From NCBI GenBank assembly GCA_003210825.1, contig QCUF01000007.1:1-41518 (forward strand): DNA of 41,518 nt, read 5' to 3'. The translations under genes were made by a program, and so were the position numbers. Positions 9,448-18,961 of this stretch are shown piece after piece; position 1 is the first letter of the stretch; each line of letters begins with the position of its first letter. Under the pieces are notes generated by a model. It had not been told where the DNA came from. It made no database searches and was given only the letters and a program-made list of their open reading frames with translations. This DNA comes from Prochlorococcus sp. AG-676-P15-1. GTDB lineage: Bacteria > Cyanobacteriota > Cyanobacteriia > PCC-6307 > Cyanobiaceae.

Positions 9448-10071
9448 TTAAACAGTTTCTCTTAATAAGGCATTAACAGCTGCTGCGGCCATTGCAGCCC
9501 CTCCTCTCGTAGAGTTCAAAACAATTCTAGGATAATTAGTATTGAGCAATTTTTTTTTACTTTGTCTAACCCCAATAAAACCTACAGGCATTCCAATAAT
9601 TAAACTAGGAATCTTTTGTGAATTCTGTATAACCTTTAATAAATTAACTAATGAAGTTGGAGAGCTTCCAATAACAATAATTGGGGATTTAATTCCCGAA
9701 TTATTGGCAGATAATTCAATCCAACCTTTTTCTATCCCATAAGCAGTCTTAGTCAACCCTGATAAATCTTGATCATTAAACCATTCTTTAGCTGAAACAA
9801 CTGAGTTTCCATTTGTATTTTTTGCCATTGATTTAATAGCTGCTGCAGCCATATCAGTATCAGTCAATATTGGTGCTCCAGCTTTAAGAGATTTAATAGC
9901 TTTTTCACACGCTCCTTCACTAAATTCCAAAAGTTTCTGAATATTAAAATCACCTGAAGTATGCACTAATCTTTCTAAAACTTTATTTTCCAAGTAATTA
10001 AAATTATTTTCAATCAAATTAGATTTAATAAATCTAATACTTTCTAAAAAAATAGGATGGTCTTTTATCAT
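9448..10071 (-). CDS. cobH: precorrin-8X methylmutase
   Basis: Moves a methyl group from C-11 to C-12 on the corrin precursor to give hydrogenobyrinate (or the cobalt equivalent), a middle step of cobalamin synthesis. Picocyanobacteria make pseudocobalamin with this pathway. The 207 residues show the VHTSGDFN segment (about 36-43), whose histidine matches the proposed catalytic residue, the AGAPILTDTDM stretch and the C-terminal MPVGFIG and GGAAMAAAAVNAL blocks of the CobH/CbiC family. It converges on mutS with six bases between stops and is divergent from holA. Confidence 0.93.
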   Translation of the reverse strand: MIKDHPIFLESIRFIKSNLIENNFNYLENKVLERLVHTSGDFNIQKLLEFSEGACEKAIKSLKAGAPILTDTDMAAAAIKSMAKNTNGNSVVSAKEWFNDQDLSGLTKTAYGIEKGWIELSANNSGIKSPIIVIGSSPTSLVNLLKVIQNSQKIPSLIIGMPVGFIGVRQSKKKLLNTNYPRIVLNSTRGGAAMAAAAVNALLRETV

Positions 10072-10133
10072 TAAAATTTAATTTATTTTATATTAAAGAC
10101 AGCATAATTATAATTAGCTTCTTTTTTGAAAAT

Positions 10134-11135
10134 ATGCCAATACAAATAATATGGGGAAATGATTTAAATGCAAGTAATAAGTTTATAAAAAAAATAATTG
10201 ATGAAAAAGTATCCAAAACATGGGGAGAAATAAATACTAGTTATTTAAATGGTGATGATGATGATCAAATTAAACAAGCCTTTGATGAAATACTAACGCC
10301 TCCTTTGGGGGATGGATCACGAGTAATTGTGTTAAAAAATAACCCAATATTCACAAATAAAAATGAAGAAATAAGAATTAAATTTGAAAAAATTTATCAA
10401 AACATTCCAAGCAATACTTACTTTCTTTTACAAAATACAAAAAAACCTGATTCAAGACTAAAGAGTACAAAATTTATTCAAAATTTAATAAAAAAAAATT
10501 TAGTAATTGAAACGTCATTTTCTTTGCCCGATATCTGGGATTTTGAAGGGCAGAAAAGATACCTAGAAGTCACAGCAAATTCAATGAGTATTCATCTTGG
10601 TAAAGGGACCGCTGATTTAATTATTAATTCAGTGGGAAATGATACTTTCAACTTAGTTAGCGAATTATCTAAAGCAAAGATATATCTATCTGCAATGAAT
10701 AATAATGAAAACAAAGAACTTATCCTAGAAAGTGATGATGTAAAAAAAATATTCAATGATCAACAGTCAAATATCTTTAAAATAATCGATCATCTATTAC
10801 ACAATAATATTAGTGAGGGTCTTATGGAAATCCATTATTTATTAAAAAAAGGAGAACCTGCCTTAAGGCTCAATGCAGGATTAATAAGTCAAATCAGAAT
10901 GCATACCATAGTAAAATTATTTCATAAATCTGGTGAGCAAGATTTATCAAAAATATGCAAACTTGCAAATATATCTAACCCTAAAAGAATTTTTTTTATC
11001 CGTAAAAAAGTTAATAATACATCCTCAGATTTCTTAATTAAATTAATGAGTAATTTACTAGATATTGAATCATCACTAAAAAAGGGCAATAATCCTATTA
11101 ATGTTTTTACGGAAAATCTCGTTAACTTAAGTTAA
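10134..11135 (+). CDS. holA: DNA polymerase III delta subunit
   Basis: Delta is the clamp-loader subunit that opens the beta sliding clamp. The 333-residue length suits the family. The N-terminus IQIIWGNDLNASNKFI is the degenerate first strand and helix of the AAA+ fold without a Walker A, as expected for delta. The middle contains the helix LLKKGEPALRLNAGLISQIR, which fits the third domain of HolA. Sequence is divergent, so the call rests on overall pattern and the usual place of this gene beside lysC in picocyanobacteria. It precedes lysC by 39 bases on the same strand. Confidence 0.8.
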   Translation: MPIQIIWGNDLNASNKFIKKIIDEKVSKTWGEINTSYLNGDDDDQIKQAFDEILTPPLGDGSRVIVLKNNPIFTNKNEEIRIKFEKIYQNIPSNTYFLLQNTKKPDSRLKSTKFIQNLIKKNLVIETSFSLPDIWDFEGQKRYLEVTANSMSIHLGKGTADLIINSVGNDTFNLVSELSKAKIYLSAMNNNENKELILESDDVKKIFNDQQSNIFKIIDHLLHNNISEGLMEIHYLLKKGEPALRLNAGLISQIRMHTIVKLFHKSGEQDLSKICKLANISNPKRIFFIRKKVNNTSSDFLIKLMSNLLDIESSLKKGNNPINVFTENLVNLS

Positions 11136-11174
11136 TCAAATATTAAGTTTGATAATTTATATTATGATTTAAAT

Positions 11175-12935
11175 ATGGCTTTATTAATCAAAAAATTTGG
11201 CGGCACATCAGTTGAAGATATTACAAAAATTAAGGCGATTGCACATAGTATCATTCAAAGTAAAGAAGCTGGAAATGATATCGTCGTAGTTGTATCTGCA
11301 ATGGGTCATTCTACAGATCACTTAAATAAGTTAGCAGAATCAATCAGCAAAAATCCCAATAGCCGAGAATTAGATATGCTCCTCTCTACGGGGGAGCAAG
11401 TAACTATGGCACTTCTATCAATGTCACTAAATGAATATGGGATTCCTGCAATATCTTTGACAGGTAGCCAAGTTGGAATTGTTACTGAATCAATTCATGG
11501 GAAAGCAAGAATTCTAGATATCAAAACAGAACTAATACAAAACTATATTGATCAAGGTTATGTAGTAGTAGTTGCTGGGTTTCAAGGTTCCACTCTTAGT
11601 CATACTGGATCAATGGAAATAACAACTTTGGGAAGAGGGGGTTCAGATACTTCAGCAGTAGCACTATCTACAGCATTAGGTGCAGAAACTTGCGAGATAT
11701 ATACAGATGTTCCTGGAGTTCTTACCACTGATCCAAGAATTGTACCTAGTGCAAAATTATTAGATATTATTAGTTGTGAAGAGATGCTAGAACTTGCGAG
11801 TGTTGGAGCTTCAGTACTTCATCCAAGAGCTGTAGAAATTGCTAGAAATTATGGAATTAAATTATATGTGAAATCGAGTCAAACCCTATCAAATGGCACT
11901 CTTCTACATAGCAAAATAAAACCATTAGCTCTAAAAAGAGGAGGGTTAGAATTAACAAAAACTGTTAATAGTCTTGAAGTATTAGAAAACCAAACCGTAT
12001 TTAGTATTTCCAACCTACCTGATAGACCTGGTATTGCAGCTCAAATATTTGAAACTTTGTCTGAAGCGAGCATTAATGTTGATTTAATAATCCAAGCTAC
12101 ACATGATGGGAGGAGTAATGATATTACATTTACAGTTAATGAGTTTGAGTTAACCAAAACAATTGATCAATGTAAATTGATAACAAATCAATTAGGTGGC
12201 GAATATGATTTCAAAACAAATATGACTAAATTAAGTATTCAAGGTGCTGGAATAATGGGGAGACCAAGTGTATCGGCTGATTTATTTGATACTTTATCCC
12301 AAGCAAACATAAATGTAAGATTAATAGCTACCAGCGAAATAAAAGTCAGCTGTGTAGTTGATATTGACAATATTCCAAAAGCTATTAGGTTTGTAGGTGA
12401 AAAATTTCAATTATCTGATAAACAAATTTTTATTAATCCAATAATAGAGAGAGAGGATCAGCCTGAGGTAAGAGGAATTGCATTAGATAAAAATCAAGTT
12501 CAAGTTAGCATTCGGAACCTACCTGATAAACCTGGGGTGGCAGCTTCAATATGTTTAGCTCTCGCAGAGAGTAATTTAATTTTTGATACTATTGTTCAAT
12601 CTGAAAGATTAAAATCTTTAAAAACAAAAGATATTAGTTTTACCATGAACAAGCAAGATAGAGAAAGAGCTAATAAAATTTTCCACTCTTTAACAAAAAA
12701 TTTATCAGGATCATTTATCGAAGATGGCCCAGCGATAGCTAAAGTAAGCACAGTTGGAGCTGGAATGGCGTTTAAGGTTGGAACAGCTGGGAAAATATTT
12801 AGAGCACTTGCTAATGAAAATATTAATATTGAAATGATTGCTACAAGTGAAATAAGAACTTCTTGTATCGTCTTAGAAAAAGACTGCGACCAAGCAGTAA
12901 ATGCCATTCATTCTTATTTCGAATTAGATAAATAA
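11175..12935 (+). CDS. lysC: aspartate kinase with four ACT domains
   Basis: Phosphorylates aspartate, the entry to lysine, threonine, methionine and isoleucine synthesis. The kinase domain opens with KKFGGTSVED (6-15) and carries the GRGGSDTSA motif near residue 155. The remaining half holds two pairs of ACT domains, beginning near residues 274, 352, 437 and 522; the first and third open with NLPDRPG and NLPDKPG, the second and fourth with GAGIMGRP and GAGMAFKV. This fused four-ACT architecture is typical of cyanobacterial aspartokinase and implies feedback control by lysine and threonine. Its pathway partners asd and dapA lie further along this window. Confidence 0.95.
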   Translation: MALLIKKFGGTSVEDITKIKAIAHSIIQSKEAGNDIVVVVSAMGHSTDHLNKLAESISKNPNSRELDMLLSTGEQVTMALLSMSLNEYGIPAISLTGSQVGIVTESIHGKARILDIKTELIQNYIDQGYVVVVAGFQGSTLSHTGSMEITTLGRGGSDTSAVALSTALGAETCEIYTDVPGVLTTDPRIVPSAKLLDIISCEEMLELASVGASVLHPRAVEIARNYGIKLYVKSSQTLSNGTLLHSKIKPLALKRGGLELTKTVNSLEVLENQTVFSISNLPDRPGIAAQIFETLSEASINVDLIIQATHDGRSNDITFTVNEFELTKTIDQCKLITNQLGGEYDFKTNMTKLSIQGAGIMGRPSVSADLFDTLSQANINVRLIATSEIKVSCVVDIDNIPKAIRFVGEKFQLSDKQIFINPIIEREDQPEVRGIALDKNQVQVSIRNLPDKPGVAASICLALAESNLIFDTIVQSERLKSLKTKDISFTMNKQDRERANKIFHSLTKNLSGSFIEDGPAIAKVSTVGAGMAFKVGTAGKIFRALANENINIEMIATSEIRTSCIVLEKDCDQAVNAIHSYFELDK

Positions 12936-12943
12936 ATAATTAT

Positions 12944-14983
12944 TTAAGTATTTCTTGATAATTTTTGCCTGAGTTTCTTAATTCTATCTCTAAGATTTGC
13001 AGCCTCTTCAAAATTTAGTTCTTTTGCTGCATCTTTCATTTTATTTTCTAACTTATCAATTAAGTTAGGCATTTCATCTAGTAAACATTGATTATCTTTA
13101 GCATTTAAAATATCGTCCGTTTTATTACTAACAATGTTTATTAGATCTTTAGATAATCCTCCAGTATCTAATTTTCTGGAAAGCTCTAAAAAAGATAATA
13201 TTGAATTTTCAATTTTCTTACCTGCAGGTTTAGGAGTAATGCCATTGATTTGATTATATTTTTTTTGGATAGTTCTTCTTCTATCAGTTTCAGATATCGC
13301 TCTTTTCATTGATTGGGTAAAGTTATCTGCATAAAGTAAAGCAACCCCCTCAACATGTCTTGCCGCTCTTCCAATAGTTTGAATTAGAGATCGCTCTGCT
13401 CTCAAAAAGCCCTCTTTATCAGCATCTAAAATAGCAACCAAAGAAACTTCAGGGAGATCAAGACCTTCTCTTAGTAAATTTACTCCAACCAATACATCAT
13501 ATTCACCCAATCTAAGATCTTGAATAATCTCTATCCTTTCAATCGAATGAATTTCAGAATGCAAATATCTCACCCTTACTTTATTGTCAGATAAAAAATC
13601 CGTAAGATCTTCTGCCATCCTTTTTGTAAGAGTAGTAACCAATACTCTCTGGTTCTTTTTAGCTCTAACTCTTATTTCTGATAAAAGATCATCTATTTGT
13701 CCATCACTAGGCCTTACATCAATTATGGGATCTAAAACCCCTGTAGGTCTAATAACCTGTTCAATAAACTTGCCTTCGCATTGATCTAACTCCCATTGGC
13801 CAGGAGTTGCACTAATAAACAATGTCTGTCTGGATTTTTCCCAAAACTCTTCACACTTTAAAGGTCTATTATCTGCAGCACTCGGTAATCTAAAACCATG
13901 ATCTATTAATACTTTTTTTCTAGCTTGATCTCCGTTATACATTGCATGTAATTGCGGACATGTTACGTGACTTTCATCAACTACTAATAACCAATCTTTT
14001 GGGAAATAATCTATTAGACATTCTGGAGGAGTTCCTTCTTCTCTACCAGCCAAATGACGTGCATAATTTTCAACACCATTACAATATCCAACTTCTCTTA
14101 GCATTTCCAAATCATATTTTGTGCGCTGCTCTAAACGCTGTGCCTCCAACAACTTGCCTTCATAAGCAAATTTATCGAGTTGTTCTTTTAATTCATTTCT
14201 AATAGCACTAATGGCAGAATCTAGTCTCTCTTTTGGAGTGACAAAATGCTTGGCTGGATAAACACTCACTTGATCAAGACTCTCAAGAATCTCTCCAGTT
14301 AATGGATCAACAAATCTAATAGCCTCAATCTCATCTCCAAATAATTCAATTCTTATCAATCTGTCTTCATAAGCTGGTCCAATTTCTAATACATCTCCCT
14401 TAATTCTAAATCTACCTCTCGTAATTTCTGTATCATTTCTTGTATATTGATTATCCACAAGCGCTCTTAAAGAAGAACGTAAATCTATAGATTCACCAAC
14501 AGCAAATTTAACAGCAGCTTTTAAATATTCACTTGGTATTCCTAAACCATAAATACAACTAATAGATGCAACAACAATTACATCCTTCCTTTCAAATAAT
14601 GATCTAGTAGCCGAATGCCTAAGCATATCAATCTCTTCATTAATTGAAGAAGTTTTTGCTATGTAAGTATCGCTTACTGGTACATAAGCTTCTGGCTGAT
14701 AATAATCATAGTAAGAGATAAAGTATTCAACAGCATTTTTAGGAAAAAACTGCCTTAATTCATTACATAATTGAGCTGCTAAAGTTTTATTATGAGCCAG
14801 AATAAGTGCTGGTCTTCCAGTTTGCTGAATTACATTAGCAATAGTAAAAGTTTTTCCCGTTCCAGTTGCTCCTAAAAGGGTCTGAAACTCTTCGCCACTA
14901 TTAACTCCTTGAACTAACTTCTTAATGGCTTTAGGTTGATCACCATTTGGTTGATAAGGTGCTTGAAGCTTATAGTTATTCAT
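12944..14983 (-). CDS. uvrB: excinuclease ABC subunit B
   Basis: UvrB is the damage-verifying helicase of nucleotide excision repair. The 679-residue protein shows Walker A GATGTGKT (38-45), the damage-probing beta-hairpin region [12 protein letters not shown] (about 92-103), the DESH Walker B, the SATPG motif, the helicase motif [14 protein letters not shown], the QTIGRAARH motif, and a C-terminal UVR domain ([14 protein letters not shown]) that contacts UvrC. Length is normal. It converges on lysC with eight bases between stops and lies downstream of the Ycf23-like gene on the same strand. Confidence 0.97.
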   Translation of the reverse strand: MNNYKLQAPYQPNGDQPKAIKKLVQGVNSGEEFQTLLGATGTGKTFTIANVIQQTGRPALILAHNKTLAAQLCNELRQFFPKNAVEYFISYYDYYQPEAYVPVSDTYIAKTSSINEEIDMLRHSATRSLFERKDVIVVASISCIYGLGIPSEYLKAAVKFAVGESIDLRSSLRALVDNQYTRNDTEITRGRFRIKGDVLEIGPAYEDRLIRIELFGDEIEAIRFVDPLTGEILESLDQVSVYPAKHFVTPKERLDSAISAIRNELKEQLDKFAYEGKLLEAQRLEQRTKYDLEMLREVGYCNGVENYARHLAGREEGTPPECLIDYFPKDWLLVVDESHVTCPQLHAMYNGDQARKKVLIDHGFRLPSAADNRPLKCEEFWEKSRQTLFISATPGQWELDQCEGKFIEQVIRPTGVLDPIIDVRPSDGQIDDLLSEIRVRAKKNQRVLVTTLTKRMAEDLTDFLSDNKVRVRYLHSEIHSIERIEIIQDLRLGEYDVLVGVNLLREGLDLPEVSLVAILDADKEGFLRAERSLIQTIGRAARHVEGVALLYADNFTQSMKRAISETDRRRTIQKKYNQINGITPKPAGKKIENSILSFLELSRKLDTGGLSKDLINIVSNKTDDILNAKDNQCLLDEMPNLIDKLENKMKDAAKELNFEEAANLRDRIKKLRQKLSRNT

Positions 14984-15012
14984 TCATCTAATAACTTAAG
15001 ATTTTTTATATC

Positions 15013-15789
15013 TTAGGAAACTTTTTCTTTAATCATTGAATTTTTCAAAGATTCTTTTAGACCTCTAACAACAGCAACCATTGATATTAAATCATCTAAT
15101 TTATTTACTACAGATCCAACTCCAACTGCAGAAGCTCCACATGATACTGCCAACGGACATGTTACCTCACTTAAACCTGAAGCACTCATGATAGGAATAT
15201 TAATAGACTGTTTCTCAAATTCCTTGAATATTGCAAAAGTAGCCGCCAAAGTAGGTACTGACTTTTCTAATAATCCTTGAATTCCTGAACTATATGGGTT
15301 AGAACTTTTGCCTCCTTCAGTTTGAATAATATCAGCGCCTTCAAGAACTAATTTAATTGCAAGATCTACTTGTTTATCAATAGGCATATTATGTGGAACT
15401 GTCACTGATAGAGGAATATTAGGTAAAAGATCTTTAGTTTCTTTTGTAAGATTTAAAATTTTCTCCCCCGAAAAAGTAATTCCTTGGTCATAAAAACTAT
15501 CGTAATTACCTATTTCTATTAAAGAAGCTCCTGCCTTAACTGAATTTATAAAAGACTTAGGCTCTACGGAACTTACGCAAATTGGCAATGGTGAAATCCT
15601 AATCGCGGATTCAACTAATTCAGGTTTACAAGCTATATCAATTAAATCGGCTCCGCCCATCGAGGCTGCTTCAACAATTTTGTTAACAGTTTGAGTTTCA
15701 AAATTACTTAATCCTGAAATAACTTTGAGTAAAGATTTACTGCTAAGCTCTTCTTGAATTTTTTGTGGCAAAAGATTAATCAGACTCAT
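15013..15789 (-). CDS. DUF561 / Ycf23-like protein
   Basis: This protein belongs to the Ycf23/DUF561 family found in cyanobacteria and red-algal plastids, whose function is not known. The sequence looks like a TIM barrel: KVISGL near the start, repeated beta-alpha units such as GGADLIDIA, ASLIEIGNYDS and GADIIQTEGG, and a phosphate-binding-like end SASGLSEVT and GASAVGVGSVV. Two upstream in-frame ATGs (15822 and 15873) exist. I prefer the third, giving 258 residues, because plastid homologues begin shortly before KVISGL and because this leaves 85 bases for promoters between it and divergent tilS. Confidence 0.8.
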   Translation of the reverse strand: MSLINLLPQKIQEELSSKSLLKVISGLSNFETQTVNKIVEAASMGGADLIDIACKPELVESAIRISPLPICVSSVEPKSFINSVKAGASLIEIGNYDSFYDQGITFSGEKILNLTKETKDLLPNIPLSVTVPHNMPIDKQVDLAIKLVLEGADIIQTEGGKSSNPYSSGIQGLLEKSVPTLAATFAIFKEFEKQSINIPIMSASGLSEVTCPLAVSCGASAVGVGSVVNKLDDLISMVAVVRGLKESLKNSMIKEKVS

Positions 15790-15874
15790 AGATTTGATGA
15801 ATTTATTACCTGATTGTGACATTGTTTTATTAAAACAGTGAATTTTTAAAAAAATATTATCTGAGTTAAACAAT

Positions 15875-16885
15875 ATGTCTGATAAAAATTCGTCGCAAAA
15901 AAATTGGACATCTTGGCATCATCTCCTGCACAAAGAAATTTTGGGCAATAAAACATTAATTCCCGATGGAGCAAATCTATTAATAGCAGTTTCTGGAGGA
16001 CAAGATTCGATGGCTTTATTGAACCTAATCAACGATATGAAAACTCAACATAATTGGTTTGTGAATGTTTGGCATGGAGATCATCAATGGCATGAAAAAT
16101 CAGCGAAATATGCACTTGAATTGGAAAGTTACTGTAATAAAAAAAATATTGCATTTTTTATTGATCAAGCAAATAAAAATAATATTTCTTCTGAAGAAAA
16201 AGCAAGAGATTGGAGATACAAGAAATTAAGTGAAAAGGCAAATCAATTATTAATTGAGAACCAAAAAGAAATTGATATTTACTTATTAACGGGTCACACG
16301 AATACAGATAATGCAGAAACATTTTTATTAAATTTAGCTAGAGGAAGCAATTATGCAGGACTAAGCTATATCAACAAAAAAAGATTACTTAAACATCATA
16401 TTTTTTTAATAAGACCATTATTGATATTTTCTAGAGAAGATACTAAAAAGTTTTGCCAACTTCAAAATATTCCCATTTGGGAAGACCCGACTAACTGCGA
16501 TCTAACAATTAAGAGAAATATTGTAAGAAAAGAAATTATCCCTATTTTAGAAGCTATGTATCCTGGTTGTTCTAAGAGGATAAATAGTTTTGCAGAAAAA
16601 ATGAGCAATTATAAGAATGAGCAAAATGATCTCAGTAAGCTTGCATCCCTTTATTGTGAAGATGCAATTGGTGTAAAGAGGGAATTATTAAATAGCTTAT
16701 GCATTGAAGCAAGATGTACTATTTTAAATACTTTTCTAAAGAAGGATTGTACAAAACAATTAAGCTCAAAAAATTTAACTCATTTAGCTTCTTCAATTCT
16801 TGAGAAAGATAGAGGCAAAATAGATTTACCAGATGGATTTGAAATTGTTTGGAATAAGGACTATATAAATCTAGAAAAAAACTAG
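15875..16885 (+). CDS. tilS: tRNA(Ile)-lysidine synthase
   Basis: Attaches lysine to C34 of the tRNA-Ile with anticodon CAU so that it reads AUA instead of AUG. The PP-loop signature SGGQDS is at residues 40-45, followed by the VWHGDHQWH and GHTNTDNAETF motifs of the N-terminal catalytic domain. At 336 residues it is shorter than the E. coli enzyme and fits the compact form without the full C-terminal domain. AUA is frequent in this AT-rich genome, so the enzyme should be essential. Its TAG stop shares a CTAG tetramer with the TAG stop of RNase J on the other strand. Confidence 0.93.
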   Translation: MSDKNSSQKNWTSWHHLLHKEILGNKTLIPDGANLLIAVSGGQDSMALLNLINDMKTQHNWFVNVWHGDHQWHEKSAKYALELESYCNKKNIAFFIDQANKNNISSEEKARDWRYKKLSEKANQLLIENQKEIDIYLLTGHTNTDNAETFLLNLARGSNYAGLSYINKKRLLKHHIFLIRPLLIFSREDTKKFCQLQNIPIWEDPTNCDLTIKRNIVRKEIIPILEAMYPGCSKRINSFAEKMSNYKNEQNDLSKLASLYCEDAIGVKRELLNSLCIEARCTILNTFLKKDCTKQLSSKNLTHLASSILEKDRGKIDLPDGFEIVWNKDYINLEKN

Positions 16886-18885
16886 TTTGATACTGCAGAT
16901 CTCCTTCTTCTAGTCCTACCTGCAGGTGCCTCCTCTGTCTTAGCTACTGGAGTGTTAACAGAATCTTTTACAGATTGATTATTCTTTACTTGATTTGTAT
17001 TTCTAGCTGATGAATTATTTTTATAATTATTTTGATTGCGGTTTATATTTTGATTATTAACATTTGGATAATGTTTATTTTTTGGATGCTGATTTTGCTC
17101 ATTAACTATTTGAGGTTTATAAGCTCGGGTTCCGCTTGGTGCAGGTTGAGCTAAGCATAGAATTAATGGCTCTACTTGTAATTCTCTTCGCATTCTTCTA
17201 GTTAAACCATTTTCAATCTCTCTTTGGACCCCAATCCAATCAACTTCAAAACTATTTGGACTGGTTTGTCTTGATAATTGTTTCCAGCGGTTTTCTAGTA
17301 CCCAATTTATCTCCCTTTCGGTCCACATTGACATTTTTCTTGGATCAGCTGATATTACTACCCCTCTTAAACTTACTCGTGGTGGGGCTACCATATTACC
17401 ATCTGTGCTTATAGGAGCTAAAACAGTAACTATTCCATCATCTGCTAACTGCTGTCTTTCTTTTAGAGCTCTTGCATCTACCACACAAGTCCTTGTATTA
17501 TCCAGCATTTCAATTCCAGACTTTACTGGATCTCCTTGAATCATTGAATCAGCTCTAAGCTCAATTGTGTCTCCATTATCAAGGATAAGTATATTATTGG
17601 GATCTACGCCCATCGATTCAGCGGTTTTACCATGCAAAACTTGCATTCTATATTCGCCATGTACTGGAACAAAAAACTTTGGTTTAATTAACGCTAGCAT
17701 CAATCTTTGATCATCTCTACATCCATGACCAGAAACATGAATTCCATGTTCTTTACCATAAATAACATTAGCTCCCAATTTAATTAATCTATCAATACTA
17801 TGCACTACAGAAATTGTATTTCCTGGAATTGGACTGGAAGAAAAAATTACTGTATCAGTAGTTTTAAGTTTAACGTGTGGATGTTCATCTCTTCCGATCC
17901 TACTTAATGCAGCCATTACCTCTCCTTGACTACCTGTCATTAAGAGTAGGGTTTCTCTATCAGGTAAATCTCTTATGCTTTTAATTGGGAAAAAGAGATC
18001 GTCAGGACATTTTATGTAGCCTAATTCACGACATTTTCCAACAACATTTAGCATTGATCGTCCCATTAATCCAATTTTACGTCCATGTTTCATTGCTAAT
18101 TGGATCACCATCGCAACTCTATGGGTTGAACTTGCAAAAGTGGTAAGCATAATTCTACCTTTGGCTTCAGATATTATTCGATCTAAATTTGGAAAAACAG
18201 AAATTTCTGAAGGAACAAAACCCTTTACTTCGGAATTTGTAGAATCCGAGAGTAAGCAAAGAACACCCTTCTCTCCATAGAATGCCATTCTTTCAATATC
18301 AGCATGTTTGTTATCAGGTGGCAGATGATCAAATTTAAAGTCCCCAGTAAAGAAAACAACACCTACTGGAGTAGTTAGAGCTAAAGAAAAACTATCGCCA
18401 ATTGAGTGAGTATTACGTATAAATTCTAATGAAAAATGCTGGCCAAGTTTGACAACTTGCCTTGGTTCTATAGTCTGTGTTGTTGTCCTATCAGCCACGC
18501 CTGCTTCTTCCATTTTTCCTTTAAGCATTGATATCGCTAAAGGTGGGCCATAAATCACAGGAATATTAAATTTCTTTAAATGATGAGAAATTCCACCAAT
18601 ATGGTCTTCGTGACCATGGGTTACTATCATTCCACGAAATCTATTTAAGTTAGCTTGCAAATAGGATGTATCAGGCATAACAACATTTACACCATGCATG
18701 CCATCACTTGGAAAAGCGAGTCCCCCATCTATTAAAATGATGTCATCTTGGTATTCAAAAACACATGTATTTTTACCTATTTCATGAAGACCCCCTAATG
18801 GAATAATTTTTAAAGCAGGTTCATTCGATCTTTTTGTTTGAGATAAGGTTTGAGTATTATTTGATTTGATTTGATTTGAATTCAT
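16882..18885 (-). CDS. rnj: ribonuclease J
   Basis: A metallo-beta-lactamase/beta-CASP nuclease with 5' exonuclease and endonuclease activity on RNA. The zinc-binding motif HGHEDHIGG sits near residues 90-98. Further beta-CASP features are TGDFKFDHLP, the SSSPIPGN segment and VSGHG. After the beta-CASP core and C-terminal domain (to about residue 590) there is a 74-residue tail that is Asn-rich (17 of its first 44 residues) and ends in GRTRRRRSAVSN. The catalytic core is preceded by about 24 polar residues encoded over a four-copy TCAAA repeat. It is the last gene of an asd-dapA-rnj minus-strand run. Confidence 0.95.
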   Translation of the reverse strand: MNSNQIKSNNTQTLSQTKRSNEPALKIIPLGGLHEIGKNTCVFEYQDDIILIDGGLAFPSDGMHGVNVVMPDTSYLQANLNRFRGMIVTHGHEDHIGGISHHLKKFNIPVIYGPPLAISMLKGKMEEAGVADRTTTQTIEPRQVVKLGQHFSLEFIRNTHSIGDSFSLALTTPVGVVFFTGDFKFDHLPPDNKHADIERMAFYGEKGVLCLLSDSTNSEVKGFVPSEISVFPNLDRIISEAKGRIMLTTFASSTHRVAMVIQLAMKHGRKIGLMGRSMLNVVGKCRELGYIKCPDDLFFPIKSIRDLPDRETLLLMTGSQGEVMAALSRIGRDEHPHVKLKTTDTVIFSSSPIPGNTISVVHSIDRLIKLGANVIYGKEHGIHVSGHGCRDDQRLMLALIKPKFFVPVHGEYRMQVLHGKTAESMGVDPNNILILDNGDTIELRADSMIQGDPVKSGIEMLDNTRTCVVDARALKERQQLADDGIVTVLAPISTDGNMVAPPRVSLRGVVISADPRKMSMWTEREINWVLENRWKQLSRQTSPNSFEVDWIGVQREIENGLTRRMRRELQVEPLILCLAQPAPSGTRAYKPQIVNEQNQHPKNKHYPNVNNQNINRNQNNYKNNSSARNTNQVKNNQSVKDSVNTPVAKTEEAPAGRTRRRRSAVSN
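18859..18879. repeat. pentanucleotide microsatellite in the RNase J start
   Basis: Four perfect copies of TCAAA (coding strand) plus one extra base begin at the third codon of the RNase J gene. The unit length is not a multiple of three, so gain or loss of one copy would shift the frame from the present start codon. Confidence 0.85.
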
Positions 18886-18961
18886 AATGAAAGTATTTTA
18901 ACAAGCTAAAAATGTGGTTATTAAAGTCAAAGTAACTTTATTAAAGGGTTAAAAAAAGTAT

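Noticed and set aside
12596..12907. Open frame (103 codons) antisense to the last ACT domains of lysC
   Set aside because: Hydrophobic composition arises from the complement of the ACT-domain codons; no start context or motif.
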